Part shown: positions 7,932 through 16,532 of the stretch, piece after piece
Position numbering within the stretch: position 1 is the first letter of the stretch
How the letters are laid out: every line of letters starts with the position of its first letter
NCBI GenBank assembly: GCA_947381435.1
Contig: CANCVE010000011.1
Coordinates: 1-64,000 of the forward strand
Direction: 5' to 3'
DNA from: Chitinophagaceae bacterium
GTDB lineage: Bacteria > Bacteroidota > Bacteroidia > Chitinophagales > Chitinophagaceae
DNA: 64,000 nt
Notes under the pieces: generated by a model
The model's database searches: none
What the model was told of the DNA's origin: nothing
Seen by the model: only the letters and a program-made list of their open reading frames with translations
Program-made: the position numbers and the translations under genes

Positions 7932-9675
7932 ATTGATAGAAATAGAACATACTTCGAGGTTAAAATATTGCATAAGCTTGCTGCTTATCCTAGTTAGTAC
8001 TGTTGGGATTAGCCAACAGAAAGCAAAAGACACCACTAGATCGGGCAAAACAATTGTAATTATTAGTGCCGATAGGTACAATTTTCAAAACCTAGATTCA
8101 AACACTCAGTTTGTTTCGTTGGGTGGGCACGCTATTGTGCAACAAGAACGAACCTTATTCAGCGCGGACAGTATTGTGCTCAATCAAAAGCTAAATACAC
8201 TAGAAGCGGTGGGCAATGTGCACATAAACGATGCCGATAGCATACATACTTATGCGCAATACCTGCGCTATGTGGGCAAAGAGAAGAAAGCATACCTGAG
8301 TAAGGGTGTAAAACTAACGGATGGCAAAGCAACACTTACAACCGAAGATTTAATGTACGACGTGCAACTAAAAACAGGCACTTATACCAACAATGGAAAG
8401 GTTGTAAACGGCAAAACAGTGCTTACTAGCACAGAAGGTTATTACTATGGTGAGACAAAAGATGTATATTTTAAAAAGAAAGTAGTACTGATTGACCCAG
8501 GCTATAAAATGTACACAGATACGCTATTATATAATCTTAACAGCTCTACTTCCACGTTTGTTACTGCAACAAAAATAATAGAAGGCAAACGTACCATTAC
8601 AACAACGGATGGTTACTACGATACAAAGAAAAAGAAGGGGATATTTAATAAAAGAACGTTTATAGATGATAGTACTTATACGTTTGCTGCCGACAAAACT
8701 GCACTTGATGAAGGAACGGGATTGAGTGAATACCAAGGCAATGCGGTATATAGAAGCAAAGACACGGTGGGGGGCTATGATTTGATAGCAGGAAACATTA
8801 AGATAAATAAGAAAACGAGCTCATTTTTGGCAACAAAGAAGCCTTTACTATTAATAAAACAACCAAAAGATACCTTATACATAACAGCCGATACCTTATA
8901 CTCCAGTAAACTAGATTTATTACTGAAAACAAGAAATGTTCCTACAGTAAGGGAAGTCACTACTGCGCCTATTAAAGTAAAAAGGAATATTAAATTCAAA
9001 AAAGGTGATACTACACAACTAATAGCGCCAATAGAAGACAGTTTATTGACTGATAAAGTATTGGTTAATACTAAACCATCCATCAAAGACACCAATAACA
9101 ACCGCTTTTTTGAGGCATACTACAATGTGAAGATATTTTCTGATTCGTTACAGGCAGTATGCGATAGTATGTTCTATTCGCTAGAAGATTCTGTAATAAG
9201 GTTATACAAACAACCAATTGCCTGGGCACAAGACAATCAGATTACGGGCGATACCATGCTATTGTTTGTAGAAAACAAGCATCCTGAGCGACTATATGTT
9301 TATGAAAATGCGCTTACCATTCAGAAAGTGGCTGCCCAATACTACAATCAGGTAAAAGGGAATAGTATTAACGCTTATTTCTTAAAAGGGCAGATGGATC
9401 ATCTTCGAGCAAAGGGAAATGCAGAAACAATTTATTACGGTCAGGACGAAGGCAATAAGTTTGTAGCTGTAAATCAGGCCAATTGTGATGTGATTGACAT
9501 GTATTTTGAAAAGGTAAAGGACGATTCTAAACCACACCGCATCGTATTGCGCAATAACCTGAAGGGAACAGCCTACCCGATGAAACAAGTAAACCATGAG
9601 CAGCTAAGATTGCGCGGCTTTAACTGGCAAATTGATAAAAGACCAAAGAGTAAATTTGATTTGTTGGGGTTATAA
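7915..9675 (+). CDS. OstA-like protein (LptA/LptD N-terminal type) for LPS transport
   Basis: The 586-aa product has a signal-peptide-like N-terminus (about residues 15-33, ending VGISQQ) and then repeated beta-jellyroll strands typical of the OstA/LptA family: IIISADRYNFQN, LGGHAIVQQERTLFSADSI, EAVGNVHINDADSIHTYA, QGNAVYRSKDT. The family bridges the periplasm to carry lipopolysaccharide outwards. It overlaps the MCE gene upstream, tying lipid and LPS export together. The initial Met may lie further in, since ATGs are scarce before the signal sequence and the reading frame overlaps mlaD. Function beyond the family level is inferred. Confidence 0.8.
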   Translation: MQHIRKLIEIEHTSRLKYCISLLLILVSTVGISQQKAKDTTRSGKTIVIISADRYNFQNLDSNTQFVSLGGHAIVQQERTLFSADSIVLNQKLNTLEAVGNVHINDADSIHTYAQYLRYVGKEKKAYLSKGVKLTDGKATLTTEDLMYDVQLKTGTYTNNGKVVNGKTVLTSTEGYYYGETKDVYFKKKVVLIDPGYKMYTDTLLYNLNSSTSTFVTATKIIEGKRTITTTDGYYDTKKKKGIFNKRTFIDDSTYTFAADKTALDEGTGLSEYQGNAVYRSKDTVGGYDLIAGNIKINKKTSSFLATKKPLLLIKQPKDTLYITADTLYSSKLDLLLKTRNVPTVREVTTAPIKVKRNIKFKKGDTTQLIAPIEDSLLTDKVLVNTKPSIKDTNNNRFFEAYYNVKIFSDSLQAVCDSMFYSLEDSVIRLYKQPIAWAQDNQITGDTMLLFVENKHPERLYVYENALTIQKVAAQYYNQVKGNSINAYFLKGQMDHLRAKGNAETIYYGQDEGNKFVAVNQANCDVIDMYFEKVKDDSKPHRIVLRNNLKGTAYPMKQVNHEQLRLRGFNWQIDKRPKSKFDLLGL

Positions 9676-9912
9676 TAAAAAACAATCGGAAGGAAGATTC
9701 GACTGAATAGCATTTAAAGAATAATTATTTAATCTCAACTTACTTATTTAGCTATTATTCAATTAACTTATAGTAATTGTTCATATTTATTTTGTAGTAT
9801 TACTATTACTTTGTTAATATTGCATTTGTTGGTATACTAAACACCCATACAACGATGAAACTAAAAACTTAGCAGGCTCTAATGCTGTGTATTTAGATTA
9901 TCGCATTTTATT

Positions 9913-10674
9913 ATGAAAAAAACATTGAAGCTTTTTTGCTACACCGCACTGTTACTACAACTATTTACCATTGAGGTTAATGCACAATCGAGCCCAGTTT
10001 CATCAGGTGGACAAGCAATTGGTAGTGGTGGTACTGCAAGTTATTCTTTAGGTGAAGTTGTTTATACAAGTCATTCTTCAACCAATGGATATTTAATTGA
10101 AGGTGTACAACAGGCATATACCAATGCTGAACTACCAATTTCGTTGTTAGAATTTAATGCCAATGTTACTTCTAACAAGCAGATTGCCCTAAGTTGGATA
10201 ACTCTCTCTGAATTTAATAACCTATACTTCACTGTGGAACGTTCAACGGATGGTCTATCTTTTTCAGATGTAATAAAAGTTGATAGTAAAAGTAATAGTG
10301 CTAACAATCAAAAATACGAGACCACAGATGCGTCTCCCTGTAATGGCATTAGTTATTATAGGTTAAAACAAACCGATGTAGATGGCAAAAGCACTTATTC
10401 TAAAAACATTAAGGTTAACATTATTCCAAGCGAAGGTGAGTTATCAGCTTTTCCAAACCCTACTACTACTATACTTAATCTAACCATAAGAGAAGCAGCC
10501 TCAAAAAAGCTGGTATATATTATTTACACACTGGATGGCAAGCGGATAGTTGAACAAAAAATAACAAACGATTTAACAACAATACCTACTTCTAAGCTTG
10601 TAAATGGGGCATATTTATTACAAGTAAAACAAAACGGAACCACCATTAAAACATTTAGGATTATTAAAAATTAA
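9913..10674 (+). CDS. Secreted protein with type A T9SS sorting domain
   Basis: A 253-aa exported protein. Signal peptide about residues 1-24 (LLLQLFTIEVNAQ); a conserved N-terminal segment SSGGQAIGSGGTASYSLGEV common in Bacteroidota surface proteins; a middle beta domain with the Fn3-like pattern ISLLEFNANVTSNKQIALSW; and a C-terminal sorting domain from about residue 178 (FPNPTTTILNLTI...YLLQVKQNGTTIKTFRIIKN), the signal for type IX secretion and cell-surface attachment. It is separated from the next gene by 6 bp. The exact role is unknown. Confidence 0.85.
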   Translation: MKKTLKLFCYTALLLQLFTIEVNAQSSPVSSGGQAIGSGGTASYSLGEVVYTSHSSTNGYLIEGVQQAYTNAELPISLLEFNANVTSNKQIALSWITLSEFNNLYFTVERSTDGLSFSDVIKVDSKSNSANNQKYETTDASPCNGISYYRLKQTDVDGKSTYSKNIKVNIIPSEGELSAFPNPTTTILNLTIREAASKKLVYIIYTLDGKRIVEQKITNDLTTIPTSKLVNGAYLLQVKQNGTTIKTFRIIKN

Positions 10675-10680
10675 AAAATA

Positions 10681-13233
10681 ATGAAAAAAGCTCTATACTT
10701 ATTTATTTTTTTACTTGTTTCTGCCAGTAGCTTCTCTCAGGTACCCCAAGGGATAAGCTACCAAGCAGTTGTACGTAATGCAAGCAATGTGTTGGTATCT
10801 AATTCAACCGTTAGTGCATTTATAACCATTCAAAAAGACTCTGCCAATGGTACTCTTGTTTATGGAGAAATAGACAATGCCACCACAAATGCAAATGGTC
10901 TTTTTAGTGTAGTGATTGGAAGAGGACAATCGCAAATAGGTAGCCTATCAAACATTAATTGGGGCAACGGCGTATATTATATTAGGTCAGCTATAGACCC
11001 TGCCGGTGGCACAAACCGCACTATTGTGGGAAGCAGCCAAATATTGAGTGTGCCATATGCATTATATGCAGCTAATGGTACAGCCAATGGAAATAAGGTT
11101 GGTGATATGCAGTACTGGGATGGTACCAAATGGACTTTGATTTCTGCTGGCACCAATGGTAGTGTACTTACGCTTTGCAATGGAGTACCTACATGGGGCG
11201 GCTGCGGAGTAGTGGCTACGATACCCACTGTTACTACAGCTACTGCAAGTGCTTTAACCAGTAGTGCTGCCACACTTAGTGGCAATGTTACTTCCGATGG
11301 CGGTGCTACCGTAACAAGTCGAGGATTTTGCTACTCTACTAATAGTTTTAGCCCTTCGCTTTCTAATAGCACAGTTGCCGTAGGTAGTGGCACAGGTGTG
11401 TTTAGCACTACTCTTTCTAGCCTGGCACCTAATACCACTTATTATGTTACGGCTTATGCCACCAATAGCGTTGGTACTAATTATGGCACACCAATAAGCT
11501 TTACTACAATTAGTAGTGGTTTGGCCACTATTACTACAACTGCTGCAAGCACAATAACAAGCAATAGTGCAGTATTAGGTGGAAACATTACTTCAGATGG
11601 TGGTTATACTATTATTAGTCGGGGAATATGTTATGCTAGCACAACTGCAAGCCCTACATTGGCAAACAGTAGTGTAGCAGTTGGTAACGGTACGGGTTCG
11701 TATAGTACTAATGTTTCAGGTCTTACTGCTGGCACTACGTATTATGTTGTTGCCTATGCTACCAATAGCTTAGGCATCACTACTTATGGAGCACCTGTAA
11801 GCTTTAATACGGCTAGTGCTATTATATTGCCTACTGTTACTTCATCGGCTGCTAGTTCTATAACAAGTAGTAGTGCTATACTTAACGGTAATGTTACTGC
11901 CGATGGCGGTGCGAACGTTACTAGTAATGGTTTTTGTTATTCTACAACAAATTCTTCGCCTACATTAACCAACAGTACAGTGGCAGTTAGTAGTGGTGCA
12001 GGCGCATTTAGTTCAACACTTTCTGGACTAACTTCTAGTTCCACTTATTATGTTACTGCCTATGCTACCAACAGTGCAGGCACATCTTACAGTGCCCCAA
12101 TAACATTTACAACTTCTAGCAATGGATTGCCATCTATAACTACGACTATAGCCAGTTCAATAACAAGTAATAGTGCTGTTCTTGGAGGTAATATTTCTAA
12201 CGATGGTGGTTACACCATTCTTAGCCGTGGTATTTGTTATTCAAGCACAAACACTAGTCCTACTTTGGCTAATAGTATTGTTACCATTGGTAATGGTATT
12301 GGTGCTTACACTACAACTGTTACTGGTCTTACTGCAGGCACCACTTATTACGTAGTTGCTTATGCCACTAATAACCTAGGTATTACAACTTATGGAATGC
12401 CCGTAAGTTTTATTGCAAGTAATAGTAGTAGTATTATATTACCAAGTGTTACAAGTTCACCTGCAACTTCAGTTACTTCTACAAGTGCACTAATTAACGG
12501 GAATGTTACTGCGGATGGCGGAAGTGCTGTAACAAGTAGAGGTATATGTTATTCTTTCAGAACAGTTAACCCAACATTAGATAATCCTAACATAGTAACT
12601 AGTGTAACCTCTGGTAGTGGAACTGGCAGTTTTACAATTAACATTACAGGACTACTTCCAAATACCACTTATGTATTCACTATTTACGCAACTAATAGTG
12701 CAGGTACTTCTTATAGCACGCCAATAAGCTTTACTACAGGGGCTACTACAACAAACTATACTATTGGTCAAGCTTACGGTGGAGGAACAATATTTTACAT
12801 AGATGGAACTGGACATGGCTTGATTGCTGCTCTTAGCGATCAAGGCACTGTACCTTGGGATTTAAATAATTCTGGTGGATCATTTGCAGTAACTGGTGCT
12901 ACTGATACTAGCTTGGGAAGTGGTCTAAAAAATACAACAGCCATCAAGACTACTTTACTATCAGCTGGTTCTTACGCTGCAAATATTGCTACACAAACTG
13001 CAAATGGTTATAGCGACTGGTATCTTCCTTCTTTGGGAGAGTTGCAATTGATGTATATCAATTTGGCTAGTGCTAAGCTAGGTAATCTGTCTTCAAGTAA
13101 CGTATATTGGTCTGCATCCGAGTATTCTGCTGATGCTACACATCAGGCATGGGTAAAAGACTTTGGAAATAATAGCATGTATGGTTATTGGAAAAGTAAT
13201 AAAGCCAATGTGCGTGCGATAAGAAAATTTTAA
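10681..13233 (+). CDS. Secreted repeat protein with C-terminal DUF1566/Lcl-type domain
   Basis: The 850-aa protein has a signal peptide (residues 1-19), an N-terminal domain found in many Bacteroidota surface proteins (PQGISYQAVVRNASNVLV ... PYALYAANG), then five Thr/Ser-rich Fn3-like repeats of about 100 aa (roughly residues 180-690). The repeats alternate between two types: NVTADGGxxVTSRGFCYS and NITSDGGYTIISRGICY...GITTYG, so the real unit of duplication is about 200 aa. The C-terminus (about 700-850) contains GGGTIFYIDGTGHGLIAA, YSDWYLPSLGEL and YWSASEY, typical of the DUF1566/FISUMP/Lcl group. No classical T9SS domain is visible at the end. Probably an adhesin-like surface protein. Confidence 0.85.
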   Translation: MKKALYLFIFLLVSASSFSQVPQGISYQAVVRNASNVLVSNSTVSAFITIQKDSANGTLVYGEIDNATTNANGLFSVVIGRGQSQIGSLSNINWGNGVYYIRSAIDPAGGTNRTIVGSSQILSVPYALYAANGTANGNKVGDMQYWDGTKWTLISAGTNGSVLTLCNGVPTWGGCGVVATIPTVTTATASALTSSAATLSGNVTSDGGATVTSRGFCYSTNSFSPSLSNSTVAVGSGTGVFSTTLSSLAPNTTYYVTAYATNSVGTNYGTPISFTTISSGLATITTTAASTITSNSAVLGGNITSDGGYTIISRGICYASTTASPTLANSSVAVGNGTGSYSTNVSGLTAGTTYYVVAYATNSLGITTYGAPVSFNTASAIILPTVTSSAASSITSSSAILNGNVTADGGANVTSNGFCYSTTNSSPTLTNSTVAVSSGAGAFSSTLSGLTSSSTYYVTAYATNSAGTSYSAPITFTTSSNGLPSITTTIASSITSNSAVLGGNISNDGGYTILSRGICYSSTNTSPTLANSIVTIGNGIGAYTTTVTGLTAGTTYYVVAYATNNLGITTYGMPVSFIASNSSSIILPSVTSSPATSVTSTSALINGNVTADGGSAVTSRGICYSFRTVNPTLDNPNIVTSVTSGSGTGSFTINITGLLPNTTYVFTIYATNSAGTSYSTPISFTTGATTTNYTIGQAYGGGTIFYIDGTGHGLIAALSDQGTVPWDLNNSGGSFAVTGATDTSLGSGLKNTTAIKTTLLSAGSYAANIATQTANGYSDWYLPSLGELQLMYINLASAKLGNLSSSNVYWSASEYSADATHQAWVKDFGNNSMYGYWKSNKANVRAIRKF

Positions 13234-13246
13234 TCGAATAATAACT

Positions 13247-13298
13247 AAATACAATACTGGCATCGTAATTAAGATTTTATGATGCCAGTATTGTATTT
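13247..13298. terminator. Hairpin after the surface-protein pair
   Basis: A perfect 18-bp stem (aaatacaatactggcatc with its inverse) separated by 16 nt, 14 bp after the stop codon. There is no long T-run after it. The remaining gap to hisC (13299-13577) holds only a doubtful 71-codon frame. Confidence 0.65.
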
Positions 13299-13577
13299 AC
13301 TAATATGATTGAAAAGTTTACTAATTATAAGGAACATTACGATAAAGTACATAAAGAAAAAATCAAAGAACTCAAAAGTTTAAAGTTCCCAAATGGTAAT
13401 TCTACAATAGGAATAACCTTCAATCTTAGTGTTCTAATGAAAACATTTGTTTTGCTTATGGCTAAATACCCCTTGAGTTGTAAAAAATATTTTTTAATCC
13501 ATCATGTTATTTTAAAATAGAAATATGGCTTATAAACTTTATTTTCGTGTGGATCAAAATTATAAGAAGTAGACAAT

Positions 13578-14627
13578 ATGTTTGAATTAGCTAAGATTAC
13601 GAGAGAAAATATCAAAAGTTTAGTTGCATACTCTTCTGCAAGAGATGAATTTAGTGGCACAGCCGAGGTATTTTTAGATGCAAATGAAAATAGCTTAGGT
13701 AGCCCTTTAATAAAATGGTATAACCGCTATCCAGATCCTCATCAAAATGCAGTAAAAACTGCTTTAAGTGCAATAAAAGGCATTACTACTGATCATATTT
13801 TTCTGGGCAATGGAAGCGATGAATGTATTGACTTACTTTACCGTTGTTTTTGCAATCCGGATAAAGACAATGTAATTATTTGTCCTCCTACTTATGGAAT
13901 GTATCAAGTAAGTGCAAACATCAATGATGTTGAACTAAGGATTGCTCCCTTGCTTGAAGATTTTCAACTAAATCTGGCTCATATTGAAACGTTAGTTGAC
14001 GAAAATACTAAAATAATATGGTTATGTTCACCGAATAACCCTACAGGAAACTCTCTTAATAGAAGTGACATTGAAACTGTATTGAATAATTTTAATGGAC
14101 TAGTTGTAATAGACGAGGCGTATATAAATTTTGCCAAACAAAAGACATTTATACAAGAACTTGGTGAATACCCTAACCTAGTTGTGTTACAAACTTTTAG
14201 TAAAGCTTGGGGATTGGCAGCATTACGCTTAGGAATGGCATTTGCATCGAAAGAAATAATAGGAATACTTAATAAAACGAAGCCACCCTACAATATTAAT
14301 CAAGCCACACAGGAACTGGCACTTAAAGCATTGGAAGAAGTAGGGCAAGTAAATGATATGATTACTGAAATTGTGGATATGCGAAATGCATTAGCTGATG
14401 TTTTAATGCAAGTTCCTACCATAGAAAAGGTATATCCATCTGATGCAAATTTCTTATTAGTAAAAATTAAAGATGCTCATAAAGTGTATGAATTCTTACT
14501 AACAAAAGGAATTGTGGTTAGAGATAGAAGTAATGTAAAGCTTTGTGAGGACTGCCTTCGTATTACTATTGGAACAGAAAAAGAGAATACAATATTGGTA
14601 GATTCACTTGCAGAATGGCTATCTTAA
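13578..14627 (+). CDS. hisC: Histidinol-phosphate aminotransferase
   Basis: PLP-dependent class I/II aminotransferase making histidinol phosphate. Visible features: N-terminal FLDANENSLGSP, GNGSDE, SPNNPTGN (residues 151-158), VIDEAYINF with D179, and the PLP lysine K209 in TFSKAWGLAALRLG; the C-terminal arginine lies in LRITIGT. Length 349 aa is normal. No other his gene is nearby, so its use in another aromatic or imidazole transamination cannot be excluded. Its stop codon overlaps a 6-bp hairpin (14618-14637) facing ubiX. Confidence 0.93.
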   Translation: MFELAKITRENIKSLVAYSSARDEFSGTAEVFLDANENSLGSPLIKWYNRYPDPHQNAVKTALSAIKGITTDHIFLGNGSDECIDLLYRCFCNPDKDNVIICPPTYGMYQVSANINDVELRIAPLLEDFQLNLAHIETLVDENTKIIWLCSPNNPTGNSLNRSDIETVLNNFNGLVVIDEAYINFAKQKTFIQELGEYPNLVVLQTFSKAWGLAALRLGMAFASKEIIGILNKTKPPYNINQATQELALKALEEVGQVNDMITEIVDMRNALADVLMQVPTIEKVYPSDANFLLVKIKDAHKVYEFLLTKGIVVRDRSNVKLCEDCLRITIGTEKENTILVDSLAEWLS

Positions 14628-14647
14628 AGTGGATAGCAAGATATTTA

Positions 14648-15220
14648 CTACTCACTGCTACCCCATCTATATGTCCCAACTTCTAATCCTGCAAGATCTA
14701 ATACTCGATCTACTACAGTTGCAGCAACATCTTCAATAGTGGCCGGTCGACTGTAGAAAGATGGTGTTGCAGGGCATATAATACCGCCAGCAAGTGTTAT
14801 GGTTTCCATATTTTTTATATGAATCAAATTATAAGGAGTATCTCTAACCATCAGTATCAGCTTTCTTCTTTCTTTTAATATAACATCCGCGGCCCGAGTC
14901 ACTAAGTCATCACTAATACCATTTGCAATACGTCCTAGTGTACCCATACTGCAAGGTGCTATAATCATTGTGTTATATCGAGCAGATCCTGAAGCGAATG
15001 GTGCCGAAAAATCAGTTTTCTGGTAATAGTTAAATGGATATTGTTCATAAGAATTATTACCAAGTTCAGTTATCCAAACTTCTTTCGCATTATTACTCAT
15101 AACTATACCTACCGCATCCCATTGATGCTTTAATAGCATCAATTTATCTAGTAACACTTTAGCATAAATAGCACCACTAGCACCCGTTATTGCAACTATA
15201 ATCCTATTCCTGTGTAACAT
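14648..15220 (-). CDS. ubiX: Flavin prenyltransferase UbiX
   Basis: Makes prenylated FMN, the cofactor of UbiD-type decarboxylases, from FMN and dimethylallyl phosphate. The 190-aa protein starts with the family Rossmann motif IIVAITGASGAIYAKVLL and carries IIAPCSMGTLGRIANGISDDL (split here as IIAPCSMGTLGRIA and NGISDDLVTRAADV), RRKLILMVRDTPYN, and GGIICPATPSFY. No ubiD gene is in the window. The gene is convergent with hisC, and its upstream side borders the IS630 remnant. Confidence 0.95.
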   Translation of the reverse strand: MLHRNRIIVAITGASGAIYAKVLLDKLMLLKHQWDAVGIVMSNNAKEVWITELGNNSYEQYPFNYYQKTDFSAPFASGSARYNTMIIAPCSMGTLGRIANGISDDLVTRAADVILKERRKLILMVRDTPYNLIHIKNMETITLAGGIICPATPSFYSRPATIEDVAATVVDRVLDLAGLEVGTYRWGSSE

Positions 15221-15282
15221 TAAAAATTATTTGTTAAACCAAAAGAACAACCTATAATAAGATTGGTTGAGTTATAAAAAGA

Positions 15283-16510
15283 AATAGGCAATACCTAATT
15301 ACATTGTAATCTAAATATTTTTAAATTTTTTATTACTTGTATTGACGATTGTATACCTATTGTTCAACCTGCTTCTTGCACTTCCAATTGAGAACTGCCA
15401 ATCAATTTTTATCTGTTGTTTATTTCTTTGTTCCACTATATGTTTTATCTGTTCCTCTAATTGTTGCATTGTAGGAATCCTTCTGTTCAGGCACTGCTTT
15501 GATAGTGCGGAGAACTCTATTTCTATCATATTGAGCCAAGATGCGGATTTGGGGGTATAATGGAACTCAAACCTGGTCCGCCAGTGCCTTCGCCTCATCG
15601 GCAGGTAGGTGTTCATAGAATGAACTTGTATTGTGTGTATTCAAGTTGTCCTGTACCACCTTAATTTTAATGGCATCGGGATAATTCTCCGCTATCACCC
15701 GCATGAACTGCGTATATTCTTTCTTCGTCCTTTGTGCATATACCATTGCCGTCCTTTTACCCTGCAATGGTTCTATTGCTGCCAGGCAGCAAGAACCATT
15801 TTTTTCATAACTGTAGTGCTCTTTGGCAATCTTGCCAGTTTGCGTTGGGATGGGGGCTACAGTGTCGCCAATCAAGAAACAAGGCCTCTCATCAAAACAC
15901 ACAACAGGGTAGGCGGCATCATAAGGCTTTGCATAAACATCCAACTCGTCTTCCATCTTTGACAAGAGGCGGCATCTACTTTCGATATGCACCAACTCAC
16001 CTTCAAATGCGGCTTGATGTCGTTTTTTTAAGTATGTCAGCCACACAACTATGTGAAATGGTATCACAATAGTTCAACTCCACAATCTTGTCTGCCAATA
16101 ACCTCAGGCTCCATCTGGCAAACCCTTCCGGTGATTCGCTACAAGCCAATGCCGTAATCTTTGCACGCTGTGTACCATTTATCCTCGCCGGGCGACCTGG
16201 CTGCTTCGTCATACAGACAAGACAAGCCACTTTCCTTATATTTGGCTATCAAACATTAAATGGCAGGATAGCTCAACCCTACTATTAACCGCACATTACC
16301 TATCGTTTGGCCCTTATCCAGTTCCAACAGGACTATAACCCTTTTGGACACCTTACTACGCAAATTTGTGCTGTTGCGTAAGGTTAATAATTCTTCCCTG
16401 TCACTATCAATCAAACTAATTCGTGGACGTATCATTATATCGTTTATTATATTAACGAAATAATTTCCAATTTTTTTAATTTACATTGTACTAATAAGAT
16501 ATTGCCTATT
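15283..16510 (-). mobile_element. Decayed IS630-family insertion sequence
   Basis: Terminal inverted repeats are visible: aataggcaatacctaatta at 15283-15301 and its near-inverse at about 16492-16510 (17 of 19 positions agree). Both ends carry TA next to GGCAAT, as expected for the TA target of the IS630/Tc1 group. The element is about 1.2 kb and lies between ubiX and the PorE-like gene without interrupting either. Confidence 0.8.
15311..16435 (-). pseudogene. Broken IS630 transposase
   Basis: Read from 16435 downwards: N-terminus MIRPRISLIDSDREEL with an in-frame stop after GLSYPAI; then the helix-turn-helix part (PARINGTQRAKITALACSES, RWSLRLLADKIVEL) in another frame; then the DDE domain with VVCFDERP (first Asp) and VVQDNLNTHN (second Asp) in a third frame; and finally FHYTPKSASWLNMIEIEFSA (catalytic Glu) in yet another. 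At least one stop and three to four frameshifts, one near a T-run at 16021-16027, make it inactive. All three acidic residues are still present. Family assignment rests on the order of these motifs. Confidence 0.88.
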
Positions 16511-16532
16511 GACTAAATTATTAAAAATAAAA

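Noticed and set aside
13305-13520. 71-codon frame before hisC
   Set aside because: It follows a terminator and has no domain, promoter or recognised homology; it could be real, but I cannot support it.
14618-14637. Terminator between hisC and ubiX
   Set aside because: Only a 6-bp stem overlapping the hisC stop codon; too weak to call.
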